Part shown: in pieces, positions 50,310-58,937 of the stretch | How the letters are laid out: every line of letters starts with the position of its first letter | How positions within the stretch are numbered: position 1 is the first letter of the stretch | From: Neobacillus niacini | Lineage (GTDB): Bacteria > Bacillota > Bacilli > Bacillales > Cytobacillaceae | Length of the DNA: 64,000 nucleotides | NCBI RefSeq assembly: GCF_030817595.1 | Contig: NZ_JAUSZN010000001.1 | Coordinates: forward strand, 566,001 to 630,000 | Direction of reading: 5' to 3' | The notes under the pieces: generated by a model | What the model saw: the letters and a program-made list of their open reading frames with translations, nothing else | What the model was told of the DNA's origin: nothing | Database searches by the model: none | Made by a program: the position numbers and the translations under genes

Positions 50310-51494
50310 ATGATGGTAAAAAACGTAAATAAGCTGTACCTAATTATCTTTTTTCATAACCTTATCCCAGCTTACGTAATCGAACGATTATTTTGGGAGC
50401 AGCGGGGTATGACAGTATTGATGGTTGTACTATGTGAAATCATCTATGCCGTGAGTATTGTCATATTTGAAATACCTACAGGTGTTTTTGCCGACAAATT
50501 TGGCAGAAAAACTTTACTCGTATTTGGTGCTGCCTTATCGGTGTTTGAATTTATTATCCTACTGTTTGCCTATGAATTTTGGACATTTGCTTTAGTTGTC
50601 TTTCTAGCCGGCATTTCAAGTGCCTGTACAAGTGGTGCATGGAATGCACTTTTGTATGACTCACTACTAACAGACAAAAGGCAAAATTCCTTTGAAAAAA
50701 TTGTTGGCAGAATGAATTCACTCGATTTTATCGCATCACTAATTGCCGCTCTGTCAGGAAGTGTTTTGGCGAAATACGTTGGATTTGAATTTAACTATAT
50801 CGTGTCTGCAGCAAGCATGTTCCTGGGATTGGTACTTACCCTCCTATTAAAGGAACCGCCAAGAAATCGTCAGCAACAGAAAAATGAAAAGAGTCAATCT
50901 GCCTTCATGGTTTACGTAAAAAAATCCATAACCTTTTATAAAACCAATCCAAAGGTAGTTACGATTATTACAAATGCGATGGGAATAGCAGCGTGTATTA
51001 CGTATTTAGATGAGTTTTGGCAGCTTTATTTAGATGAGATCGGGTTTTCGGTACTATTTTTTGGACTATTTTCGGCATGTATTTCGCTGGCAAGAATTCC
51101 AGGAAATTTACTAGCCGCTTATCTCCTTATCTATTTCAAAGCACAATCCATCATTCTGTTTATACTAGGGCTTACCACTGTTTGCTTTTTCATCACAGCT
51201 ATTTTTCCAGGTGTAATTGGTTTATTCATGATCATATTGATTTTTTTAGCCAGTGGGGTGATAGACCCGGTTGTAACGGGATTTCTTCATCATCATGGGA
51301 GTTCGGAGATTAGAGCAACAATTGAGTCTGTTCAATCTTTGATAGAGAGCATCATAACCTTTACAGTTGGTATCGGCTTTGGTATCATATCATCAAGTTT
51401 ATCAATTGTATCAGGGTTCATTTTTTTAGGAGCATTTTCCTGTGTATTTTTCCTTTACTTTTTAAAAAGTGTTCAAGGGAATGTGAAAAACTAG
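50310..51494 (+). CDS. MFS transporter with leader-controlled translation
   Basis: 394 residues with about twelve membrane helices. FEIPTGVFADKFGRKTLLVFGAAL is the conserved cytoplasmic A-loop and ALLYDSLLTDKRQNSFEKIVGRMN the family segment after helix 4. The protein resembles Bacillus drug/solute MFS proteins but no substrate can be named. Its ribosome site AAGGAGG lies in a hairpin behind an 8-codon leader, so induced expression in response to a ribosome-targeting drug is a contextual inference. ATG 50310 and 50313 are both possible. Confidence 0.8.
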   Translation: MMVKNVNKLYLIIFFHNLIPAYVIERLFWEQRGMTVLMVVLCEIIYAVSIVIFEIPTGVFADKFGRKTLLVFGAALSVFEFIILLFAYEFWTFALVVFLAGISSACTSGAWNALLYDSLLTDKRQNSFEKIVGRMNSLDFIASLIAALSGSVLAKYVGFEFNYIVSAASMFLGLVLTLLLKEPPRNRQQQKNEKSQSAFMVYVKKSITFYKTNPKVVTIITNAMGIAACITYLDEFWQLYLDEIGFSVLFFGLFSACISLARIPGNLLAAYLLIYFKAQSIILFILGLTTVCFFITAIFPGVIGLFMIILIFLASGVIDPVVTGFLHHHGSSEIRATIESVQSLIESIITFTVGIGFGIISSSLSIVSGFIFLGAFSCVFFLYFLKSVQGNVKN

Positions 51495-51610
51495 AGGCCA
51501 TCCTTCTGGGTGGTCTTACTAATTTTTCTATACAAAAAATTGAAACCTATTTATCAATTTATCCGTCTTTTAATTTGAAGCACCTTAGAAATTTGATAGG
51601 GAGAGATGAT

Positions 51611-52531
51611 ATGAAACGTTTTTATAAGATGGCTGTATTTACTATTATTCTTGCAATCATATTCTCTGTGAGCAGTACAAGCTTAGTGTCAGCTGATACT
51701 GGTGGTAACACGGAAGAAAGTATCAATGAAAAGTTTGGTCTGCCGATTGTCGTTTATGGGGAAGCATTATCACAAGCTCAAAAGGATGAAGTGAGAGAGT
51801 TATTAAAGGTAAACGATACGAGCAAGGTCAAAGAAATTACTGTAACTGGAGAGGATCTGGTTAAGTATATTAAAGGAGACGCTCATTCTAATATGTATTC
51901 CTCCGCAAAAATTACGCGTAAGGATGCGGGTGAGGGACTTGTTATTAATCAGGTAACTCCTGAAAATATTACAGAGGTTACCGATGAAATGTACGCAAAC
52001 GCCTTATTGACAGCGGGAATTCAAGACGCAGTCGTGGATGTTGCTTCACCTGTAAAAGTCAGTGGACACTCTGCTTTAGTTGGAATTTATAAGGCTTATG
52101 ATGCAGGTGAAGGTGCAACTCTTGATTTGGAGCGCACAGAAGTCGCCAATGAAGAACTAAACTTAGCTACTGATCTAGCGAAAAAAGAGGGGCTGGATCA
52201 GGATAAAGTAAGTGAGCTCTTAACAGAAATCAAAAAGGAAATAGCTGAGCAAAACCCAGCAACAAAAGAAGAACTTGCGGCACTAATTGATGAAAAATTA
52301 AAGACACTCGAAATCAGTCTAAGTCCGGAAGACCGGCAGTTGTTACTAGACTTATTTGAGAAAATGAGAAACTTAAATATTAATTTCGATAATGTTAAAT
52401 CCCAGCTCGAAAACCTTACCCAGGATATCCAGCAGCGGATTGAAGAAGCAGTGGGCGACAAGAATTTTCTCCAACAAGTAGCCGATTTCTTTAAGCAATT
52501 AATTGAAAGTATCAAAAGTATATTCTCATAA
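51611..52531 (+). CDS. ypuA: YpuA-like DUF1002 secreted protein
   Basis: 306 residues: signal peptide (about 1-28, ending in SLVSADT), a DUF1002 domain (30-200; LPIVVYGEALSQAQKDEVRELL, EITVTGEDLVKYIKGD, SSAKITRKDAGEGL, GHSALVGIYKAYDAG), and a long C-terminal helical/coiled-coil part (200-300). This corresponds to B. subtilis YpuA, a secreted protein of unknown function. ATG 51611 has AGGGAGAGATGAT before it; an in-frame start further upstream has no site. It is followed by a terminator and then by ftsZ. Confidence 0.88.
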   Translation: MKRFYKMAVFTIILAIIFSVSSTSLVSADTGGNTEESINEKFGLPIVVYGEALSQAQKDEVRELLKVNDTSKVKEITVTGEDLVKYIKGDAHSNMYSSAKITRKDAGEGLVINQVTPENITEVTDEMYANALLTAGIQDAVVDVASPVKVSGHSALVGIYKAYDAGEGATLDLERTEVANEELNLATDLAKKEGLDQDKVSELLTEIKKEIAEQNPATKEELAALIDEKLKTLEISLSPEDRQLLLDLFEKMRNLNINFDNVKSQLENLTQDIQQRIEEAVGDKNFLQQVADFFKQLIESIKSIFS

Positions 52532-52535
52532 TATT

Positions 52536-52563
52536 AAGGCTCAGTCATTGGACTGAGCCTTTC
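52536..52563 (+). terminator. Terminator of ypuA
   Basis: AAGGCTCAGTC-ATTG-GACTGAGCCTTT; 11-bp stem. Confidence 0.8.
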
Positions 52564-52815
52564 GAACGTTTGTAACAAAATTTTAATGATAAAAAAAAGA
52601 GGAATGATTATAGGACTATATAAAAATCCCCAGATTTTTGTTAAAATAGAATTTAAGAAAAAAGGAATCGACAAAATTCACAAAAATATGCTTGAGTTAG
52701 ATTATACTAGTGTAATAAATCTGCTAAAAGCTGTAAAACTTAAAAATAAACAATATAATTTTTTGAATTTTGAATAATGATGCAATGATTTTGCGGAAGC
52801 AGGAGGAAGTAGACT
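52564..52815 (+). promoter_or_regulatory. Upstream region of ftsZ
   Basis: 250 bp without a convincing gene. A possible sigma-A promoter reads TTGAGT (52692-52697), 17 bp, ATAAAT (52715-52720). A 63-codon ORF (52586-52777) lacks a good site and was not accepted. Confidence 0.4.
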
Positions 52816-53958
52816 ATGTGGGATTTTGAAATGGATATAGATCAAGTAGCAAGAATAAAAGTGATTGGTGTTGGCGGCGGCGGTAATAACGCGGTAAACC
52901 GAATGATAGAAGACGGTGTTCAAGGTGTAGAATTTATTGCAGTAAATACCGATGCCCAAGCTTTAAAACTATCAAAAGCAGAAATTAAAATGCAAATCGG
53001 TGCAACATTAACTAGAGGTTTAGGTGCTGGTGCAAATCCAGAAGTTGGCAGAAATGCAGTAGAGGAAAGCAGGAAGCAGATCCAAGAAGTACTAAAAGGA
53101 GCAGATATGGTCTTTGTTACCGCTGGTATGGGCGGAGGAACAGGGACTGGAGCTGCACCAGCGATTGCCCAAATTTCACGTGAGCTTGGTGCTTTAACAA
53201 TTGGGGTTGTGACACGTCCATTCGGATTTGAAGGCCGAAAACGTGCAACGAATGCAGCAGCTGGGATTGATTTAATGCGTGAAGCAGTAGATACATTGAT
53301 TATTGTTCCAAACGATCGTCTATTGCAAATCGTAGATAAAAAGACTCCTATGATTCAAGCTTTCCGTGAGGCAGATAATGTGCTCAGACAAGGTGTCCAG
53401 GGGATTTCCGATTTAATTGCCGTACCTGGCTTAATTAACCTCGATTTCGCAGACGTGAAAACGATTATGTCTAATCAAGGGACTGCCTTAATGGGTATAG
53501 GTATGGCTAAAGGGAAGGACCGAGCTGTGGAGGCAGCAAAGAAGGCTATTTCAAGTCCATTGTTAGAAACCTCTATCGATGGCGCTCAGGGTGTCTTAAT
53601 GAATATCACGGGCGGCAGTAATTTAAGTCTCTATGAAGTTCAAGAAGCGGCCGATATCGTTTCTTCTGCTGCGGACAAGGAATTAAACATGATTTTTGGT
53701 TCGATTATCAATGAAGACCTAAAAGATGAAATCATGATCACCGTTATTGCAACGGGTTTTTCTGAAACAGAATTATCTTCACGAAAGAACACAGTTAGTC
53801 CATCAAGGGATGTTATCTCAAGACCACAATCTCAAGGTATCTCACGACGAGAACAAAATGTTCAAGAAGAGCCAAAGCCTAGTCAGGATAGACAAAGACC
53901 ACATTCAGAAGATACGCTGGATATTCCTACATTCCTGCGTAATCGTAATCGAAGATAA
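52816..53958 (+). CDS. ftsZ: FtsZ cell-division GTPase, stand-alone paralogue
   Basis: 380 residues, complete tubulin-like FtsZ. Nucleotide motifs [10 protein letters not shown] (18-27), GGGTGTGA (106-113), [14 protein letters not shown], the T7 loop [11 protein letters not shown] for GTP hydrolysis and polymerisation, then a variable linker (about 320-365) and the C-terminal conserved peptide DIPTFLRNR (369-377) that binds FtsA, SepF and others. No residue loss is seen. In Bacilli ftsZ normally follows ftsA in the dcw cluster; neither ftsA nor other division genes are present here, so this is probably an additional paralogue. AGGAGGAAG lies in front of ATG 52816. Its own promoter and terminator make it a single-gene unit. 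Confidence 0.92.
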   Translation: MWDFEMDIDQVARIKVIGVGGGGNNAVNRMIEDGVQGVEFIAVNTDAQALKLSKAEIKMQIGATLTRGLGAGANPEVGRNAVEESRKQIQEVLKGADMVFVTAGMGGGTGTGAAPAIAQISRELGALTIGVVTRPFGFEGRKRATNAAAGIDLMREAVDTLIIVPNDRLLQIVDKKTPMIQAFREADNVLRQGVQGISDLIAVPGLINLDFADVKTIMSNQGTALMGIGMAKGKDRAVEAAKKAISSPLLETSIDGAQGVLMNITGGSNLSLYEVQEAADIVSSAADKELNMIFGSIINEDLKDEIMITVIATGFSETELSSRKNTVSPSRDVISRPQSQGISRREQNVQEEPKPSQDRQRPHSEDTLDIPTFLRNRNRR

Positions 53959-53967
53959 TGCCACCAC

Positions 53968-54005
53968 AAGGGCTGCTGAGGAACCATCTCAGCAGCCCTT
54001 TTTTA
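53968..54005 (+). terminator. Terminator of ftsZ paralogue
   Basis: AAGGGCTGCTGAG-loop-CTCAGCAGCCCTTTTTT, 13-bp stem. Confidence 0.9.
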
Positions 54006-54116
54006 GTTCATAAGTACAAATGATTCTTTTTCGACAATTTTTTAAAAACTATGAGGAGTAATTGAAACATTTATGCTAAAATAATAGTGAAATAACAACA
54101 GCAAGGAGAAATCGCT

Positions 54117-55100
54117 ATGTTGAAAGATATTTTTATTGGCTTATCTCAAAATCAATTTTTAAATAATGCAGCTAAAAAGTATGGATTAAAAATGGGTGCA
54201 CAAAGTGTGGTTGCAGGTACCAATATCGATGAAGTAATCAAAAGCATTAAAGAACTCAATGCACATGGAATTTCTTGTACCGTTGATAATTTAGGTGAAT
54301 TCGTCTTTAAAGAAGAAGAGGCGACAGAAGCAAAGGAACAAATTCTTAACGTTATTGAAGCGATTCATGAGCATAATGTCGATGCCCATATCTCTTTAAA
54401 ACCTACGCAAATAGGTTTGGATATCGAATACAGCTTCTGCTTGAGCAACTTAAGAGAAATCGTAGATCGTGCTAACAACTATGGAATTTTTGTAAACGTT
54501 GACATGGAAGACACCGGTCACCTGCAGCCTACTTTTGATGTTTTGGATGACCTGTCTAAGGAATATGACAACGTTGGAACGGTTATTCAGGCATATTTAC
54601 TTCGTGCCGATGAATACCTTGAAAAATATAAAAACTTCCGTATGCGGATTGTAAAAGGTGCTTATAAGGAACCCGCTGAATACGCTTACCAAAATAAAAA
54701 AGACATTGACGCAAATTTTATTAAACTAATCGAATGGCATTTAGTAAACGGCAAATTTACTTCAATTGCCACCCATGATCACAATGTCATCAACCATGTG
54801 AAGGAATTTGTAAAAAAGAACAACATCCCGAATGATCAATTTGAGTTTCAAATGCTTTATGGATTTAGAAAGGACATGCAGCTGCAGCTGGCTAAAGAAG
54901 GCTATAACTTCTGTACGTATGTACCTTTTGGAAATGACTGGTACGGCTATTTCATGAGGCGTCTTGCTGAAAGACCTCAGAACTTAAATCTTGTAGCCAA
55001 GCAAGTATTTAACAAAAAAACAAACACGATTATTGGTGTTGCTGCAGGGGCATTTTTGTTAGGAAGACTGACGAAGAGTGCTAATAAGAAACGTAGATAA
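54117..55100 (+). CDS. Proline dehydrogenase family protein (FadM/PutB-type)
   Basis: 327 residues of the monofunctional PRODH TIM barrel. Motifs NVDMEDTGHLQPTFDVLDDL, FRMRIVKGAYKEPAEYAY, FTSIATHDHNVINHV, FEFQMLYGFRKDMQ and YVPFGNDWYGYFMRRLAERPQN are present, including the FAD- and proline-binding residues of Bacillus PutB/FadM. It oxidises proline to pyrroline-5-carboxylate with FAD. A short C-terminal hydrophobic tail (about 305-320) may anchor the protein to the membrane. AAGGAGAAAT precedes ATG 54117. No P5C dehydrogenase gene is adjacent. Confidence 0.9.
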   Translation: MLKDIFIGLSQNQFLNNAAKKYGLKMGAQSVVAGTNIDEVIKSIKELNAHGISCTVDNLGEFVFKEEEATEAKEQILNVIEAIHEHNVDAHISLKPTQIGLDIEYSFCLSNLREIVDRANNYGIFVNVDMEDTGHLQPTFDVLDDLSKEYDNVGTVIQAYLLRADEYLEKYKNFRMRIVKGAYKEPAEYAYQNKKDIDANFIKLIEWHLVNGKFTSIATHDHNVINHVKEFVKKNNIPNDQFEFQMLYGFRKDMQLQLAKEGYNFCTYVPFGNDWYGYFMRRLAERPQNLNLVAKQVFNKKTNTIIGVAAGAFLLGRLTKSANKKRR

Positions 55101-55108
55101 GACCGTTT

Positions 55109-55142
55109 AAAACTCCTTTCAAATGAAAGGGGTTTCTTTTTT
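55109..55142 (+). terminator. Terminator of proline dehydrogenase gene
   Basis: AAACTCCTTTCA-AA-TGAAAGGGGTTTC followed by TTTTTTAT. Confidence 0.8.
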
Positions 55143-55253
55143 ATGGAGAAATAGCCCTAAAGAACTAATCTTGGTAAAATTGACAAGTTTGTACCTGACA
55201 ATTAATAAGTATTCATTGATGGACGGTATTTTATAAAAAGGGGGAAGTTTTAA

Positions 55254-56246
55254 ATGAAAAAGAAAAGGTTCTATCTTTCAATGGTGTTTCTCTTAACACT
55301 CTCTATGATTCTAGCAGCATGTGGAAACAAAGAACAGGGCGGGGAAAAGCCGGCAAACGAAGAAAAAGAAAAGCCACAATTTATTAGTATTTTAACGGGG
55401 GGGACTGGCGGAACCTATTACCCGTTAGGAGGCTCCTTTGCTGAGATTATTAAAGATGAAACAGGTATCGATGCGAATGCTGAAACTAGTGGTGCTTCTG
55501 CGGAAAACATGACGACCCTTAAGAATGGTGATGCCGAAATTGCCTTTTCCCAAACGGATATTGCTTCATATGCTGCTGAAGGAAAATTAATGTTTGCAAA
55601 CAACAAGGTTGATAATGTGAAGGCAATTGCCACCTTATATCCAGAAACGATTCAAATCGTAACAACAAAAGAATCCGGGATTACATCGGTTGAAGATTTA
55701 AAAGGCAAAAAGGTTTCTGTAGGTGCACCTGGTTCTGGTACAGTGGCAAATGCCGAGCAAATTCTTGAAGTACACGGTATGACCTTTGATGATATTCACA
55801 AACAAGATTTATCATTTGATGAGTCTACACAGGGAATTCAAGATGGTACGATTGACGCGGCTTTTGTAACAGCGGGGACGCCGACGGGTGCGGTTGAAAG
55901 CCTTGGAGCAACTGAGGATGTAGTTATTGTGCCAATTGAACAAGATAAAATTGATGCCATCATCGAAAAATATCCATTCTATGTAAAAGAAGAGGTTCCT
56001 GCCGGTACATACGGGATGGAGTCTGCTGTAACAACGGTAGCTGTTCAAGCGATGCTTGTGGCAAGCAGCGATCTTGCGGATGATGTGGTTTACAGCATTA
56101 CGAAAGCAATCTTTGAAAATCTTGATAAAGTGACACATGCCAAAGGGAAATTAATCAAGGTCGAGAACGCATTAAACGGCGTGGGAATTGAAGTTCATTC
56201 CGGTGCACAAAAATACTTTGATGAAAAAGGCGTTAAAGCACAGTAA
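55254..56246 (+). CDS. TAXI-family TRAP transporter solute-binding lipoprotein
   Basis: 330 residues: signal peptide with lipobox LAACG (Cys about 23), then the TAXI (TRAP-associated extracytoplasmic immunogenic) fold with ILTGGTGGTYYPLGGSFAEI, ETSGASAENMTTLKNGDAEIAFSQTD, LKGKKVSVGAPGSGTVANAEQIL and DAAFVTAGTPTGAV. TAXI proteins capture glutamate or other small acids for the fused TRAP permease encoded downstream. GGGGGAAG lies before ATG 55254. It opens a three-gene unit: binding protein, DUF1850, permease. Confidence 0.93.
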   Translation: MKKKRFYLSMVFLLTLSMILAACGNKEQGGEKPANEEKEKPQFISILTGGTGGTYYPLGGSFAEIIKDETGIDANAETSGASAENMTTLKNGDAEIAFSQTDIASYAAEGKLMFANNKVDNVKAIATLYPETIQIVTTKESGITSVEDLKGKKVSVGAPGSGTVANAEQILEVHGMTFDDIHKQDLSFDESTQGIQDGTIDAAFVTAGTPTGAVESLGATEDVVIVPIEQDKIDAIIEKYPFYVKEEVPAGTYGMESAVTTVAVQAMLVASSDLADDVVYSITKAIFENLDKVTHAKGKLIKVENALNGVGIEVHSGAQKYFDEKGVKAQ

Positions 56247-56325
56247 AGATTCTGCTGGTGACTGAATTGGCCGACTGGAATGAATAACAGCCGGCCCCCT
56301 TTTTCCATGAGAAAGGGAGGGGGAC

Positions 56326-56847
56326 ATGTGTAAATTTCAATCTATCCCATATCTATTAATCTTTATTATCATCCTTATCTTTTTTGCATTCACACCCTTC
56401 CAGAAAGCCATTGTCTTTCAGCCAAACCACAGTAATGCAAAGTTTGCTTACATTCCTGTTAAAAACGAAACTCATTTTGAAATCAAATACACTCATTCCA
56501 TTCATTTATCCGATGTGGTTGAGAGCTATATAATTACTCACGACGAGAGGATTCAACAATATGAGCTTATGTATGAGGATTTTGCCATCGGCATGCCCTC
56601 CAATGCCGAAAAAGGAGAAACATTCGAACAAGTAAATGGAGCTTATTACATCAAAAACATGAATCGGGTCTTTCCTTTCTTTCACTTACGAATCGGACAG
56701 GTTCGTGCAAATCACACAGTGATTTTTAAAAATAAGGAATACCCGCTATCTCGTTCAATAAAACCGGGCACGTCTGTAAAAGTGGAAATCCGTAAATTGA
56801 ACTTTTTTAAGCAATGGAAAGGAGTGAATATTCTTGAGTCACTATGA
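56326..56847 (+). CDS. DUF1850 protein of TRAP transporter cluster
   Basis: 173 residues with an N-terminal membrane segment (about 8-26) and a DUF1850 extracellular domain with EIKYTHSIHLSDVVESYIIT, YEDFAIGMPSNAEKGETF and FHLRIGQVRANHTV. DUF1850 proteins regularly sit between TAXI and TRAP permease genes in Bacilli and are of unknown function. GAGGGGGAC precedes ATG 56326. Its last 14 bases overlap the permease gene. Confidence 0.85.
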   Translation: MCKFQSIPYLLIFIIILIFFAFTPFQKAIVFQPNHSNAKFAYIPVKNETHFEIKYTHSIHLSDVVESYIITHDERIQQYELMYEDFAIGMPSNAEKGETFEQVNGAYYIKNMNRVFPFFHLRIGQVRANHTVIFKNKEYPLSRSIKPGTSVKVEIRKLNFFKQWKGVNILESL

Positions 56848-58789
56848 AGAAACGCTGTCAGTGGCTAAGCAGCAGGAGCTTTTAGAAAAATATGACCCTG
56901 AAGCTGGAACACGAAAACTAAAAGGACTACCTCTTTGGATTGCCTTCGCAGGTTTATTAGCCTTTTCTCTCTTTCACTTATACACTGGAATATTTGGCAT
57001 GTTAACCGCGCAGTTGCAGCGTTCCATCCATTTAGGTTTTGCGCTCGCACTCATTTTCTTACTCTTTCCTGCCCGAAAGAAAAATCGGGGAAAGGAGATT
57101 AAGGTCGTTTGGTATGATATCATTCTTGCCATCGTTTCAGTTATCGTTGGGGCTTATTGGCCGGTCATGATTGATGATTTGGTCTTACGGACAGGAAATG
57201 TCACCGGGATGGACTTTTTTGTTGGTCTTTCAGCTATTTTACTAGTTTTAGAGGCAACGCGAAGGACCGTTGGTCTGCCAATTACCATTATTGCAATTGT
57301 TTTTATGGTTTACGCGGTTTTTGGACCGTATATGCCGGGTGCCATTGCACACAGAGGGTTAGAATTGGATCGGTTAGTCCAGACGATGTTCTTTACAACG
57401 GAAGGTATTCTTGGTACACCAATTGGAGTATCTTCGACCTTTATCTTTCTCTTCTTATTATTTGGTTCCTTTTTAATCAAAACAGGGGTTGGCGAGTATT
57501 TTAACGATCTTTCGATTGCGATTGCCGGAAGAAGTGTGGGAGGACCAGCGAAGGTTGCGGTTTTTTCGAGCGCTTTACAGGGAACAATCAGCGGAAGTTC
57601 CGTTGCGAATGTGGTAACATCCGGGGCATTTACGATACCAATGATGAAAAACCTGGGATATAAAAAGGAATTTGCCGGTGCTGTAGAGGCGTCTTCGTCT
57701 ACAGGTGGACAGTTAATGCCACCTGTTATGGGAGCGGCGGCATTCTTGATGGTTGAATTCATTGGAGGGGGTATCTCCTACTGGGAAATAGCGAAGGCTG
57801 CTGCAATCCCGGCCGTTCTTTATTTCACTGGTATTTGGATTATGACTCATTTTGAAGCAAAGCGAATCGGTCTTCGTGGGTTAACGAAGGAAGAAATGCC
57901 GAGCAAAAAAGAGGTCCTAGGGAAACTTTACTTATTGCTTCCAATTATTGCGATTGTGCTTTTGTTAATGTCCGGTATGAGTGTCATTCGTGCTGCGTTA
58001 TGGTCTATTGTGATTACTGTCGTTGTAAGTGCAATTAGAAAGGAAACAAGGATCGGATTTAAAGGAATCGTTGAAGCTTTAGTAGATGGAGCACGGTCTG
58101 CTTTAGGTGTTGCAGCAGCAACCGCTGCGGCAGGGATCATTGTTGGTGTTGTAACGAAAACAGGACTAGGATTAAAAATGGCAAATGGACTTCTCGATAT
58201 TGCTGGAGGGGCATTGCTGCCGACTTTGTTTTTGACAATGATTGCTTCCTTGATACTGGGAATGGGTTCGCCAACAACCGCTAATTATGTTATTACTTCA
58301 ACGATAGCAGCACCAGCAATCATTCTGTTAGGTGTTCCTGATTTATCTGCTCACTTATTTGTGTTTTATTTTGGCATTGTAGCTGATATTACTCCACCAG
58401 TTGCTCTGGCTGCATTTGCTGCCGCGGCTATATCCGGAGGAGAACCGTTTAAAACAGGTGTGGAATCAACAAAGCTTGCAATATCTGCGTTTATCATCCC
58501 GTATATGTTTGTCTTGTCACCAGAATTACTAATGATTGATACTACGTGGACATATTTAATTTGGGTTGTATTTACAGCCTTTGTTGGCATGATCGCCATT
58601 AGTGCTGGAGTTATCGGTTTTTGGGTGCGAAAAATGAATTGGATGGAACGTATCGCTTCCCTTGGAGCAGGATTATGTTTAATTTATCCTGAAAATATCT
58701 CCGATATTGTCGGTTTAGTATTATTTGCGATATTACTCGCTTTGCAATATTTTTATAAACGTGGTCACATTCCTAAAGTGCAAAATTGA
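56834..58789 (+). CDS. TRAP transporter fused permease (4TM + 12TM)
   Basis: 651 residues with about sixteen to eighteen membrane helices, the fused small and large TRAP permease subunits. Motifs TGVGEYFNDLSIAIAGRSVGGPAKVAVFSSALQGTISGSSVANVVTSG (in part), ASSSTGGQLMPPVMGAAAFL and LGMGSPTTANYVI are characteristic of the TAXI-TRAP family. It imports its substrate with an ion gradient in concert with the binding protein upstream. The TTG start at 56834 has AAAGGAGTG in front and overlaps the DUF1850 gene by 14 bases. Confidence 0.93.
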   Translation: MSHYEETLSVAKQQELLEKYDPEAGTRKLKGLPLWIAFAGLLAFSLFHLYTGIFGMLTAQLQRSIHLGFALALIFLLFPARKKNRGKEIKVVWYDIILAIVSVIVGAYWPVMIDDLVLRTGNVTGMDFFVGLSAILLVLEATRRTVGLPITIIAIVFMVYAVFGPYMPGAIAHRGLELDRLVQTMFFTTEGILGTPIGVSSTFIFLFLLFGSFLIKTGVGEYFNDLSIAIAGRSVGGPAKVAVFSSALQGTISGSSVANVVTSGAFTIPMMKNLGYKKEFAGAVEASSSTGGQLMPPVMGAAAFLMVEFIGGGISYWEIAKAAAIPAVLYFTGIWIMTHFEAKRIGLRGLTKEEMPSKKEVLGKLYLLLPIIAIVLLLMSGMSVIRAALWSIVITVVVSAIRKETRIGFKGIVEALVDGARSALGVAAATAAAGIIVGVVTKTGLGLKMANGLLDIAGGALLPTLFLTMIASLILGMGSPTTANYVITSTIAAPAIILLGVPDLSAHLFVFYFGIVADITPPVALAAFAAAAISGGEPFKTGVESTKLAISAFIIPYMFVLSPELLMIDTTWTYLIWVVFTAFVGMIAISAGVIGFWVRKMNWMERIASLGAGLCLIYPENISDIVGLVLFAILLALQYFYKRGHIPKVQN

Positions 58790-58799
58790 ATAAAAGATG

Positions 58800-58837
58800 A
58801 AACTCGGGACTTCATTTTTGAGTCCCGAGTTTTTTTC
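58800..58837 (+). terminator. Terminator of TRAP operon
   Basis: AAACTCGGGACT-loop-AGTCCCGAGTTTTTTTC; 12-bp stem. Confidence 0.9.
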
Positions 58838-58937
58838 TTATAAGTATTTGCTGACCTGAATAAAAATTGTAGTTATGATAAATTTTGCTTTAATTGGTAA
58901 AATATATAAGAAGTCTTGAACCAGGGGGATACATAAA

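Noticed and set aside
52586-52777. 63-codon plus-strand ORF upstream of ftsZ
   Set aside because: Lys/Asn/Ile-rich AT-driven composition, weak start region, and it runs over a likely promoter.
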